NCBI GenBank assembly: GCA_937911795.1 | Contig: CALDPJ010000187.1 | Span: forward strand, 1 to 6,109 | Source of the DNA: an uncultured Flavobacteriales bacterium | GTDB taxonomy: Bacteria; Bacteroidota; Bacteroidia; Flavobacteriales_D; SKUL01 | Direction of reading: 5' to 3' | Length of the DNA stretch: 6,109 nucleotides | In this document: positions 1 through 5,586 of the stretch, piece after piece | How the letters are laid out: the number at the start of each line of letters is the position of its first letter | How positions within the stretch are numbered: position 1 is the stretch's first letter | Position numbers and translations under genes: made by a program | The notes under the pieces: model-generated | The model's database searches: none | What the model was told of the DNA's origin: nothing | Seen by the model: the letters and a program-made list of their open reading frames with translations, nothing else

Positions 1-498
1 TAAAGTAGAGCCGCATTTCTCGCATTGGTCGCCATAAGCAGATGGATTTCCGCATTTGGGACATTCACCGGTGATATAGCGATCGGCCAGAAATTGATGT
101 GCCTCCGAATCGTAAAATTGCTCGCTGCTCTTTTCGGTAAAAACACCTTTATCATTAAGGGTCGAAAAAAACTGCTGCGCTGTTTCGTGATGTAATTCAG
201 ATGACGTGCGGTGAAAAATATCGAAGGAGATACCAAAATCTGCAAAAGCTTTTCCGTTGATAGCGTGGTATTTATCCACGATTTCCTGTGGCGATTGACC
301 TTCCTTTTTTGCCCGCATGGTAATGGCTGCTCCGTGTTCATCGCTTCCGCAGACAAACAGCACGTCCCGGTTGCGCATTCTCAGGTAGCGGGCATAGATG
401 TCCGCGGGAATGTAAACTCCGGCAATGTGTCCGATGTGCAACGGCCCGTTGGCGTATGGCAGTGCGGCAGTAATCGTATATCGCGATGGTGTATTCAA
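1..498 (-). CDS. metG: Methionyl-tRNA synthetase, N-terminal part (cut by window edge)
   Basis: Class I aminoacyl-tRNA synthetase that charges tRNA-Met with methionine in the cytoplasm. The visible 166 residues hold the start of the Rossmann catalytic domain: RYTITAALPYANGPLHIGH near the N-terminus with the HIGH signature at residues 21-24, CGSDEHG further on, and a zinc knuckle of the form CxxC-x9-CxxC (C146, C149, C159, C162) at the very edge. The KMSKS loop and anticodon domain lie outside the window. The frame is open upstream to ATG at 543 and 562, but those would add 15-21 residues unlike the family, and they lie on or upstream of a good minus-strand -7 box (530-523). A TTG at 498-496 gives an N-terminus (NTPSRYTITA) of the length I recall for flavobacterial MetG, so I chose it. 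It is divergent from ldcA. The family call is very secure; the exact start is inferred. Confidence 0.96.
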   Translation of the reverse strand, partial: MNTPSRYTITAALPYANGPLHIGHIAGVYIPADIYARYLRMRNRDVLFVCGSDEHGAAITMRAKKEGQSPQEIVDKYHAINGKAFADFGISFDIFHRTSSELHHETAQQFFSTLNDKGVFTEKSSEQFYDSEAHQFLADRYITGECPKCGNPSAYGDQCEKCGSTL

Positions 499-513
499 AG
501 TGTGGCTGTTCTT

Positions 514-530
514 TATATTTGGCAAAGATA
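514..530. promoter_or_regulatory. Back-to-back divergent promoter boxes for ldcA (+) and metG (-)
   Basis: The 17-bp stretch TATATTTGGCAAAGATA contains a perfect Bacteroidota -7 box (TAnnTTTG) on each strand: TATATTTG at 514-521 on plus and TATCTTTG at 530-523 on minus, separated by one base. The minus box has a TTTG 23 bases upstream (557-554), at the upper limit of the usual 17-23 spacing. The plus box has only a weak -33 candidate (TTC at 494-496, spacer 17). Predicted start sites fall about 30 bases before ldcA ATG 560 and about 18 bases before metG TTG 498. Because the halves match in 7 of 8 positions, the same sequence could instead be a regulator's dyad. The boxes are seen directly; function is inferred. 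Confidence 0.55.
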
Positions 531-559
531 ACAAGCCGCACATTTTGAAACGCCAAATC

Positions 560-1462
560 ATGCTCAAACCTCAAGCCCTGAAACCGGGGGATGAAATTCG
601 TCTGGTCGCCACTGCCCGAAAAATTGCTGCCGAAGAAGTAGAACCGGCCATGGAGCAGCTCCGAAGTCAGGGATTCAGACCTACTGTTTCTGAAAATCTG
701 TTTGCTGAAGACCGGCAATTTGCGGGTACTGATGAAATTCGCGCTGCCGACTTACAAGCCGCGCTGGACGACCCGAATGTGAAGGCGATACTTTGTGTGC
801 GCGGCGGATACGGAACGGTACGGCTGCTCGATCTGCTGGATTTTGAACAGTTCAGGCAGCAACCAAAGTGGATTGCCGGATACAGCGATGTTACAGCGCT
901 TCATAACCACCTTCACCGGCACCTGAATGTTTGCTCCATCCACAGTACAATGCCCGTGAATTTTCCGAAGAATACAACTGCAGCAATCGAGAGTTTGCAA
1001 CACGCTTTAACGGGCATTCCTTTAAAATATATTACAGCACCCCATCCTTTTAATCGGTACGGTGAGACAGAAGGCGTGCTCACCGGCGGAAATCTTTCGA
1101 TGATTTACAGCCTGATGGGCAGCCCTGAACAGGTAGATACTGTGGGTAAAATTTTGTTTCTCGAAGATCTGGACGAATACCTCTACCACATCGACCGGAT
1201 GGTGATCAACCTGAAACGATCTGGTATGTTCAATGAATTGAGTGGGTTGATATTGGGAGGTCTGACAGACATGCGGGACAATGCCATTCCTTTTGGTCGT
1301 ACCGCTGAAGAAATTGTGCTTGAAGCGGTGGCTGAATTTGATTTTCCGGTATGCTTCGGGTTTCCGGCCGGGCACATTGACGACAATCGTGCATTGATTT
1401 TGGGTGAAAAAACAAAACTCGCCGTCGGAGAATCCGGGGCGAGTTTTGCTCAAGGAGGTTGA
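560..1462 (+). CDS. ldcA: LD-carboxypeptidase, peptidase family S66
   Basis: Serine peptidase that removes the terminal D-alanine from murein tetrapeptides during cytoplasmic peptidoglycan recycling; the same family includes the MccF microcin C immunity peptidases. The 300-residue protein is of normal length and has no signal peptide, as expected for the cytoplasmic form. Family marks appear in order: RGGYGTVRLLD (81-91), the nucleophile elbow GYSD with Ser109, TGGNLS (175-180), ILFLEDLDEYLYHIDRM with the probable catalytic Glu202, and FPAGHIDDN with His272, completing the Ser-Glu-His triad. The frame is open upstream to an ATG at 425, but that extension lies over metG coding sequence and the -7 box, so ATG 560 (MLKPQALKPGDEIR) is preferred. 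The 3' end converges with the DUF4412 gene, 14 bp between stops, and carries a hairpin discussed separately. A MccF-like role is a less likely alternative. Confidence 0.94.
   Translation: MLKPQALKPGDEIRLVATARKIAAEEVEPAMEQLRSQGFRPTVSENLFAEDRQFAGTDEIRAADLQAALDDPNVKAILCVRGGYGTVRLLDLLDFEQFRQQPKWIAGYSDVTALHNHLHRHLNVCSIHSTMPVNFPKNTTAAIESLQHALTGIPLKYITAPHPFNRYGETEGVLTGGNLSMIYSLMGSPEQVDTVGKILFLEDLDEYLYHIDRMVINLKRSGMFNELSGLILGGLTDMRDNAIPFGRTAEEIVLEAVAEFDFPVCFGFPAGHIDDNRALILGEKTKLAVGESGASFAQGG
1407..1448 (-). terminator. Intrinsic terminator of the DUF4412 gene, inside the ldcA 3' end
   Basis: Positions 1413-1423 (CAAAACTCGCC) and 1438-1448 (GGCGAGTTTTG) form a perfect 11-bp inverted repeat. The loop can fold further (CGGA 1426-1429 with TCCG 1433-1436). 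Read on the minus strand, the hairpin is followed directly by TTTTTT (1412-1407), so the RNA ends in a run of ten U with one G, the classic rho-independent form. It lies 28-70 bases past the stop of the minus-strand DUF4412 gene. Read on the plus strand, the hairpin is followed by CTCAAGG, and the only U-run is the four bases in the arm, so it should terminate ldcA poorly. Termination there would remove the ldcA stop codon. The structure is seen directly; activity is inferred. Confidence 0.75.
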
Positions 1463-1476
1463 GGTAGTTGGACTGT

Positions 1477-2109
1477 TTATTCGCGTTCAAATTTTGTATA
1501 GCCGGCAGGAATCTGAAAAAGATGCTGTTCCTGTGCCGTACGGCTGATGTTGTTTACCTGAAGTTTTGAAATGTCGGTTCCATTGAGTTTGCGTTCAACG
1601 CCCTCGAGCGGAAAGAAACCATTACCGTCAGGAATCAGGTTAAAATATACAGCCAGTTTATCTTTTCGGTTAAGTGTATTGAGCATTGGAACAAAAAAGG
1701 TATAGTCACCATCGGCTACCCAATAAGCCGCCTCACGCCCGTCGGCAACACAACTCACCACCCACTCGGTGCATTCCACGCCGTTGATGGTTTTTTTGTT
1801 GGCTGTTTTCTCAACATTCACATCCACTTCTTTTGGACGTCGGTCGTTCGGAACTTCAATAAACATTTTACGCTCCGGACTAAGTGCGGTAACTGTATTG
1901 GCTTTTGAGTCAACAATCATAATACCCTGGATTTCTCCGTTCTCTCCCAATTCTTCCACCCGTACCAGGTGATCTTTAACATAATAGGTGTAATCTGCGG
2001 TTACGGGGCCAATTGTTTTGGTAAATTCAATTTTACCTTCGAATTGTGCGTTGGCAGAAAAGCAAAACATAGAAAATGCTGCAGTAAAAAGGGCAAATAG
2101 ATTTCTCAT
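1477..2109 (-). CDS. Secreted DUF4412-like protein
   Basis: A 210-residue exported protein of unknown function. Residues 1-21 are a signal peptide: MRN, a hydrophobic stretch (LFALFTAAFSMFCF), then SANA before Q22, a good signal peptidase I site. The C16 in the hydrophobic core is not a convincing lipobox. The mature part (FEGKIEFTKTIGP, then DYTYYVKDHLVRVEE, then GIMIVDSKANTVTALSPERK) matches the pattern of DUF4412 proteins of Bacteroidota, which are beta-rich periplasmic or outer-membrane-associated domains. C113 and C119 could form a disulfide. The frame extends upstream to an ATG at 2157, but that places charged residues ahead of the signal peptide and overlaps the yraN start, so ATG 2109 is chosen. 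It is divergent from yraN and convergent with ldcA. The family was assigned by recognition, not search. Confidence 0.8.
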   Translation of the reverse strand: MRNLFALFTAAFSMFCFSANAQFEGKIEFTKTIGPVTADYTYYVKDHLVRVEELGENGEIQGIMIVDSKANTVTALSPERKMFIEVPNDRRPKEVDVNVEKTANKKTINGVECTEWVVSCVADGREAAYWVADGDYTFFVPMLNTLNRKDKLAVYFNLIPDGNGFFPLEGVERKLNGTDISKLQVNNISRTAQEQHLFQIPAGYTKFERE

Positions 2110-2145
2110 GACTTTTAGTTTATTCTGTTTAAATTTCGGTTCCTT
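2110..2145. promoter_or_regulatory. Divergent intergenic gap between DUF4412 gene and yraN
   Basis: This 36-bp AT-rich gap must hold or adjoin start signals for both genes. On the plus strand TAAATTTC (2130-2137) differs from TAnnTTTG in one base, but would start transcription almost at the yraN ATG, so yraN would be nearly leaderless. I found no good -7 box on the minus strand in the gap. No Shine-Dalgarno sequence is seen on either side. Confidence 0.3.
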
Positions 2146-2517
2146 ATGAGTGCCCATAATGTATTAGGTAGTCAGGGCGAATCGATTGCTTGTACGCACC
2201 TTCAAAAAAATGGTTACCGCATCCTTGAGCAAAACTGGCGCTACGACCGCGCTGAAATAGATGTGATTGCCGAAACTTCTGAATTTCTGGTGATTGTCGA
2301 AGTGAAGACCCGATCAACCGATTTCTTCGGAATGCCGCTCGAGTTTGTAACAGACAATAAACAAACCTTATTAATTAAAGCCGCCGAAGCCTATATTGAA
2401 CAATTCGACATTGACAAAGAAGTGCGATTTGATATAATTGGAATCGTACTGGATCCGAGCCGTCCGGGGCAACAAAGAATCCAACACATTACCGACGCCT
2501 TTTCTGCATTTGGCTGA
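2146..2517 (+). CDS. yraN: YraN/UPF0102 family endonuclease-like protein
   Basis: A 123-residue cytoplasmic protein of the UPF0102 family, which has a restriction-endonuclease-like fold and no settled cellular role; links to Holliday-junction resolvase-like nucleases are structural. The family pattern is complete: LGSQGE with E12 near the start, an NGYRILEQNWRY stretch, then AEIDVIA with E37 and D39, and LVIVEVKTRS with E52 and K54, forming the E-D-ExK nuclease-like set. The length is normal. ATG 2146 gives the typical N-terminus (MSAHNVLGSQGE). The next gene begins about 33 bases after the stop and has its own promoter, whose -33 element lies in the last codons of yraN. In other genomes yraN sits in varied housekeeping contexts, so neighbours say little about its job. 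Confidence 0.93.
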   Translation: MSAHNVLGSQGESIACTHLQKNGYRILEQNWRYDRAEIDVIAETSEFLVIVEVKTRSTDFFGMPLEFVTDNKQTLLIKAAEAYIEQFDIDKEVRFDIIGIVLDPSRPGQQRIQHITDAFSAFG

Positions 2518-2536
2518 GAAATGCTTAGTACCTTTG
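2509..2536 (+). promoter_or_regulatory. Promoter of the pseudouridine synthase gene
   Basis: TTTG at 2509-2512 and TACCTTTG at 2529-2536 match the Bacteroidota -33 and -7 elements, with a spacer of 16 bases, one short of the usual range. TACCTTTG is a perfect TAnnTTTG. The start site would fall near 2543, giving a leader of about 8 bases before ATG 2551 and excluding the in-frame ATG at 2521 as the translation start. The -33 element overlaps the end of yraN. Confidence 0.6.
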
Positions 2537-2550
2537 CGGAAAGATTTATT

Positions 2551-3927
2551 ATGAGCGAGAAGAGGCCTTCATCCAATAAAAAAAGCAAATCATCCGGGGG
2601 TAAAGATTCGGGCAAACCGCGCAGACCTTCTGCGCCCGATAAACGAGCGGGTCGCAGTAGGGATGGTGAATCGTCAACCGGTAGAAAACGAGCCGGAAGC
2701 GGGAGAACACAACGGACTGAAAGGAGTTCTGAAGATTCCAGAGGGCGCAAACCTTTCTCCTCGACCAGACGCGGTGACCGGTCCGGAGATGAAGACTCCA
2801 ACACCGGAAGAAAACCGTTTGGCAGCCGGAATACCCCTCGCCCGGAAAGAAGTACCGGCAGCGCTGGTCCGAAAAGACGATATACTCCAAATCCACATCC
2901 CGACCGGCTCAAAGAAGAAGGAGCTGCATCGTCCAGGACTCCCGGTGATTCTACGCGTTCTCCCCGACCCAGTAGAGGAAAGTTTGACAACCAATCGGAT
3001 CGACCCAGTCGCGGAAAGTCGAGGGACGAAGATCATACCAAAGGACAGACGCGTCGCAACAGCACAGATGTTAAAAAGGAGGCTTCTGGTTTTAAAGTGA
3101 CGCGCGTCAAAGGAAAAGAACGCGAATTGGTTTGGGATTCAGATCCCGCACCTAAAAAAGCACCGGTATCCCGGGCAAAATCATCATCACCCAGAGACCG
3201 AAGCAAATCAAAAGCCGAGGGTTACATACGTTTGAACCGATACATTGCCAATGCGGGAGTTTGTTCCCGCCGCGAAGCAGACGTGCTCATAAAAGCCGGA
3301 GTAGTACAGGTAAACGGTGAAGTAGTTACCGAAATGGGCGTTAAAGTGGGTCCGGATGATGTGGTGCATTATGCGGGGCAAAAGCTCAGTAGAGAGAAAA
3401 ATGTTTACGTGCTGCTCAATAAACCGAAGGATTATGTAACCACCATGCGCGATCCCGAAGGAAGAAAATCGGTTCATCAACTTGTGAAGTCAGCGTGTAA
3501 AGAACGCATCGTTCCGGTGGGACGTCTGGACCGTCTGACCACTGGTTTGTTGTTGTTCACCAATGACGGAGATCTGGCCAAAAAACTGTCTCATCCCAAA
3601 CACGGAGTGAGTAAATTGTACCATCTGGAGCTCGATAAAAAAGTATCCGGCAAAGACATTCAGAACCTGTTGAGCGGAGTGATCCTTGAAGATGGCGAAG
3701 TAAAAGCAGACAAGGTTTCTTATGTTGGCGATAATCAACGGGAGCTCGGTATGGAGATTCACATGGGTAAAAACCGTGTGGTGCGGAGAATGATGGAAGA
3801 ATTGGGTTATAAGGTGCTGAAACTGGACCGCGTAATGTTCGCCGGCCTTACCAAAAAGAATCTGCCAAAAGGTAAATTCCGTCATCTCACAGAAACTGAA
3901 GTTGGTCAACTGAAGTCGCGCGGTTAG
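2551..3927 (+). CDS. rluB: rRNA pseudouridine synthase, RsuA/RluB family, with long basic N-terminal arm
   Basis: Converts a specific uridine of ribosomal RNA to pseudouridine; by family the likely target is a 23S rRNA site (RluB-type), but the exact uridine cannot be read from sequence. The 458 residues divide in two. Residues 1 to about 220 are low-complexity and basic (Arg, Lys, Ser, Gly, Pro), likely disordered, with three 21-residue repeats. From residue 224 comes an S4 RNA-binding domain (RLNRYIANAGVCSRREAD, then GVVQVNGEVV), followed by the catalytic domain: VYVLLNKPKDYVTT, GRLDRLTTGLLLFTNDGDLA with catalytic Asp327, KLYHLEL, and GKNRVVRRMMEELGYKV. The core is of normal size; the arm is the extra part, a feature often seen in Bacteroidota members. 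ATG 2551 is chosen over in-frame ATG 2521 because a perfect -7 box lies between them. RluE/RluF-type specificity remains possible. Confidence 0.92.
   Translation: MSEKRPSSNKKSKSSGGKDSGKPRRPSAPDKRAGRSRDGESSTGRKRAGSGRTQRTERSSEDSRGRKPFSSTRRGDRSGDEDSNTGRKPFGSRNTPRPERSTGSAGPKRRYTPNPHPDRLKEEGAASSRTPGDSTRSPRPSRGKFDNQSDRPSRGKSRDEDHTKGQTRRNSTDVKKEASGFKVTRVKGKERELVWDSDPAPKKAPVSRAKSSSPRDRSKSKAEGYIRLNRYIANAGVCSRREADVLIKAGVVQVNGEVVTEMGVKVGPDDVVHYAGQKLSREKNVYVLLNKPKDYVTTMRDPEGRKSVHQLVKSACKERIVPVGRLDRLTTGLLLFTNDGDLAKKLSHPKHGVSKLYHLELDKKVSGKDIQNLLSGVILEDGEVKADKVSYVGDNQRELGMEIHMGKNRVVRRMMEELGYKVLKLDRVMFAGLTKKNLPKGKFRHLTETEVGQLKSRG
2680..2868 (+). repeat. Three tandem 21-residue (63-bp) imperfect repeats in the pseudouridine synthase arm
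   Basis: Units begin exactly 63 bases apart at 2680, 2743 and 2806 with GRKRA, GRKPF and GRKPF. Units 1 and 3 also share a downstream TERS/PERS segment, and units 1 and 2 end in acidic-Ser segments (SSEDSR, GDEDSNT). A degenerate fourth unit may precede 2680, since GESST ends just before it as NT does before unit 3. The DNA of the units is clearly diverged, so the repetition is visible mainly in protein and looks old rather than recent slippage. Function is unknown; a basic RNA- or ribosome-binding tail is the likeliest inference. Confidence 0.6.
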
Positions 3928-3984
3928 GTCGTCCTGAATGGGGATCTGATTTTCTGTTGAAAATATTATTTCTTCAGAGGAGTG

Positions 3985-4001
3985 AAACTTTGTTACTTTA
4001 C
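3985..4001 (+). promoter_or_regulatory. Possible purD promoter
   Basis: The 91-bp gap before purD (3928-4018) is AT-rich. AAACTTTG at 3985-3992 differs from TAnnTTTG in one base and would start transcription about 20 bases before the purD ATG. Its nearest TTG (3957-3959) is 25 bases upstream, longer than usual. TTACTTTA at 3993-4000 is a weaker alternative. No purine riboswitch-like structure or Shine-Dalgarno is visible in the gap. Which box is used, if either, is uncertain. Confidence 0.3.
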
Positions 4002-4018
4002 GCTAAAATGTGGTATAG

Positions 4019-5317
4019 ATGAACGTATTGGTACTGGGATCCGGAGGAAGGGAACACGCATTGAGCTGGAAAATTTCGCAAAGTTCGATGTTGCAACGGC
4101 TGTTTATTGCGCCCGGAAATCCAGGCACTGCAGCCGTCGGTACAAATTTGCCCATTGATATTTCTGATTTCAAAGCCGTAAAAAGTGCCTGTCTTGAAAA
4201 TGACATTACCGTTTTACTGGTAGGCCCCGAACAACCACTCGTGGATGGTATTGCCGATTTTTTTGCTGAAGACGAACAACTGAAGCACATACTGGTAGTA
4301 GGGCCTAAAAAAGCCGGCGCACAACTCGAAGGCAGCAAAGCATTCGCAAAAGAGTTTATGGCGCGCCATCAAATCCCTACGGCCGCGTACAAAAGTTTCG
4401 ATAAATCAGGATTTGCAGAAGCGGTATCGTTTATGGAATCGCTCACCCCGCCGTATGTGCTCAAAGCAGATGGATTGGCCGCCGGCAAAGGTGTTCTGAT
4501 CATCGACTCGCTGAACGAAGCCAAAGAAAAACTTTCCGAAATGTTTGCCGGAAAATTCGGATCTGCCGGGAAAACGGTGGTCATCGAAGAATTTCTGAAA
4601 GGTCGCGAAATGTCAGTTTTCCTGCTCACTGATGGTTCTGCATTCAAAATGCTTCCTTATGCAAAGGACTACAAACGCGTTGGCGATGGAGACACCGGAC
4701 CGAATACTGGTGGAATGGGTGCCGTTTCCCCCGTTTCATTTGCGCGTCCCGATGTCATCAATAAAATTCATGATCGTGTAGTATTGCCCACCATACATGG
4801 GCTGCAAAGCGATGGTATTCCGTATGTCGGATTCATCTTTATAGGATTGATGATTGTCAAAGACGATCCGTATGTCATCGAATACAACGTTCGGATGGGT
4901 GACCCTGAAACCGAGGTTGTGGTGCCCAGGATGAAATCGGATCTTCTGGATATGTTCGAAGGTATTGCCACAGGAACGCTTTCGGAGCGCCATGTAGAAA
5001 TTGACGAGCGAACAGCGGCAACCGTTATGTTGGTTTCAGGAGGATATCCGGATCAATACGAAAAGGGCAAAGTAATTGAAATGCCCGATGCGTTTGGAGA
5101 GCAGGTGCATGCGTTTCATGCAGGAACCCGACAAAACGAAAAAGGCGAGTTGGTTACCGATGGCGGAAGAGTAATGGCGGTAACGGCAATGGGAAAAGGA
5201 TTGGAAAAAGCATTGCTTCGCGCATATGAAGCTGCTGATGCCGTAAATTTCTCAGGCAAGAATTTCAGAAGAGACCTCGGTCAGGATCTGATGCCGAAAA
5301 CGGCAGTAAAAAAATAG
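4019..5317 (+). CDS. purD: Phosphoribosylamine-glycine ligase (GAR synthetase)
   Basis: Second enzyme of de novo purine synthesis: joins glycine to 5-phosphoribosylamine using ATP, in the cytoplasm. The 432-residue ATP-grasp protein is complete and of normal length. Visible in order: MNVLVLGSGGREHAL (1-15), VGPEQPLVDGI (68-78), the ATP-grasp segment YVLKADGLAAGKGV (146-159), VIEEFLKGREMSVF (188-201), the family signature DYKRVGDGDTGPNTGGMGA (217-235), and the metal-site segment VIEYNVRMGDPETE (286-299) with E288 and N290. The C-terminal domain holds VMLVSGGYPDQYEKG. ATG 4019 gives the standard N-terminus. It stands alone rather than in a pur operon, as is common in Bacteroidota. The stop lies 7 bp from the end of the convergent small membrane-protein gene, with no clear hairpin between them. 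Confidence 0.97.
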   Translation: MNVLVLGSGGREHALSWKISQSSMLQRLFIAPGNPGTAAVGTNLPIDISDFKAVKSACLENDITVLLVGPEQPLVDGIADFFAEDEQLKHILVVGPKKAGAQLEGSKAFAKEFMARHQIPTAAYKSFDKSGFAEAVSFMESLTPPYVLKADGLAAGKGVLIIDSLNEAKEKLSEMFAGKFGSAGKTVVIEEFLKGREMSVFLLTDGSAFKMLPYAKDYKRVGDGDTGPNTGGMGAVSPVSFARPDVINKIHDRVVLPTIHGLQSDGIPYVGFIFIGLMIVKDDPYVIEYNVRMGDPETEVVVPRMKSDLLDMFEGIATGTLSERHVEIDERTAATVMLVSGGYPDQYEKGKVIEMPDAFGEQVHAFHAGTRQNEKGELVTDGGRVMAVTAMGKGLEKALLRAYEAADAVNFSGKNFRRDLGQDLMPKTAVKK

Positions 5318-5324
5318 GTACTAC

Positions 5325-5519
5325 TTATTTCAGCGCACCCTCACTTTCCGCCTTCTTGTTGTATTTGTGCTGGCTGTACAACCAGTAAAACAACCCAACA
5401 AACCCGATTACTATAAAAATATTATTCGGGTTGGCTGCTCCGAGATCTCCGATCGGAACGAGAATATTATCAAATGTCCAGACGATTAAACGCCCTAACG
5501 GATTTACGATATAGTCCAT
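5325..5519 (-). CDS. Small one-helix membrane protein (DUF6341-like)
   Basis: A 64-residue protein with an amphipathic or hydrophobic N-terminal part (YIVNPLGRLIVWTFDNILVPIG), an NPNN turn, one clear membrane helix (residues about 34-48, IFIVIGFVGLFYWLY) and a charged tail (QHKYNKKAESE). It has no cleavable signal peptide. The pattern and its place beside purD and a multi-pass protein fit the small family I recall as DUF6341 in flavobacteria; the family number is from memory. That it is a real gene, not a shadow, is supported by a perfect -7 box at the right distance upstream, coherent membrane topology, and tight packing between purD and the divergent gene. Function is unknown. Confidence 0.78.
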   Translation of the reverse strand: MDYIVNPLGRLIVWTFDNILVPIGDLGAANPNNIFIVIGFVGLFYWLYSQHKYNKKAESEGALK

Positions 5520-5544
5520 GGTGCAACTTGTTTTGAATCGGCAT

Positions 5545-5552
5545 CAAAAATA
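5545..5552 (-). promoter_or_regulatory. -7 box of the small membrane-protein gene
   Basis: Read on the minus strand, 5552-5545 is TATTTTTG, a perfect TAnnTTTG. Transcription would start near 5538, about 19 bases before the ATG at 5519. No clear TTTG -33 element is seen; TTC with a 16-base spacer is the nearest candidate. It supports the minus-strand gene being expressed on its own. Confidence 0.45.
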
Positions 5553-5586
5553 GAACATCTCGTTAAAAGAACAGTATTTTTAGCGC

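Noticed and set aside
211..531. 106-codon plus-strand open frame
   Set aside because: It lies opposite metG, whose minus-strand translation gives clear HIGH and zinc-knuckle motifs. The plus-strand product resembles nothing.
425..559. 45-codon N-terminal extension of ldcA
   Set aside because: It overlaps the metG coding start and the promoter boxes; S66 peptidases normally begin close to the KPGDEIRLVA strand, as from ATG 560.
2110..2157. Upstream ATG (2157) for the DUF4412 protein
   Set aside because: It would put sixteen mostly polar residues ahead of a clean signal peptide and overlap the yraN start codon.
2391..2990. 199-codon minus-strand open frame
   Set aside because: It is the antisense of the Arg/Ser/Gly-rich arm of the pseudouridine synthase. 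Its Ser/Leu/Pro-rich product follows from that composition, and there is no domain or promoter support.
2663..3100. 145-codon plus-strand open frame
   Set aside because: It is a second frame of the same low-complexity region. The repeats and the S4/catalytic continuation belong to the frame of the pseudouridine synthase.
3949..3964. Hairpin ATTTTC-TGTT-GAAAAT after the pseudouridine synthase
   Set aside because: The 6-bp stem has a single G-C pair and lacks a U-run, too weak to call a terminator.
5575..5582. TATTTTTA as -7 box for the multi-pass membrane gene
   Set aside because: It has one mismatch, no -33 element at proper spacing, and would place the start site at or past the ATG unless the message is leaderless.
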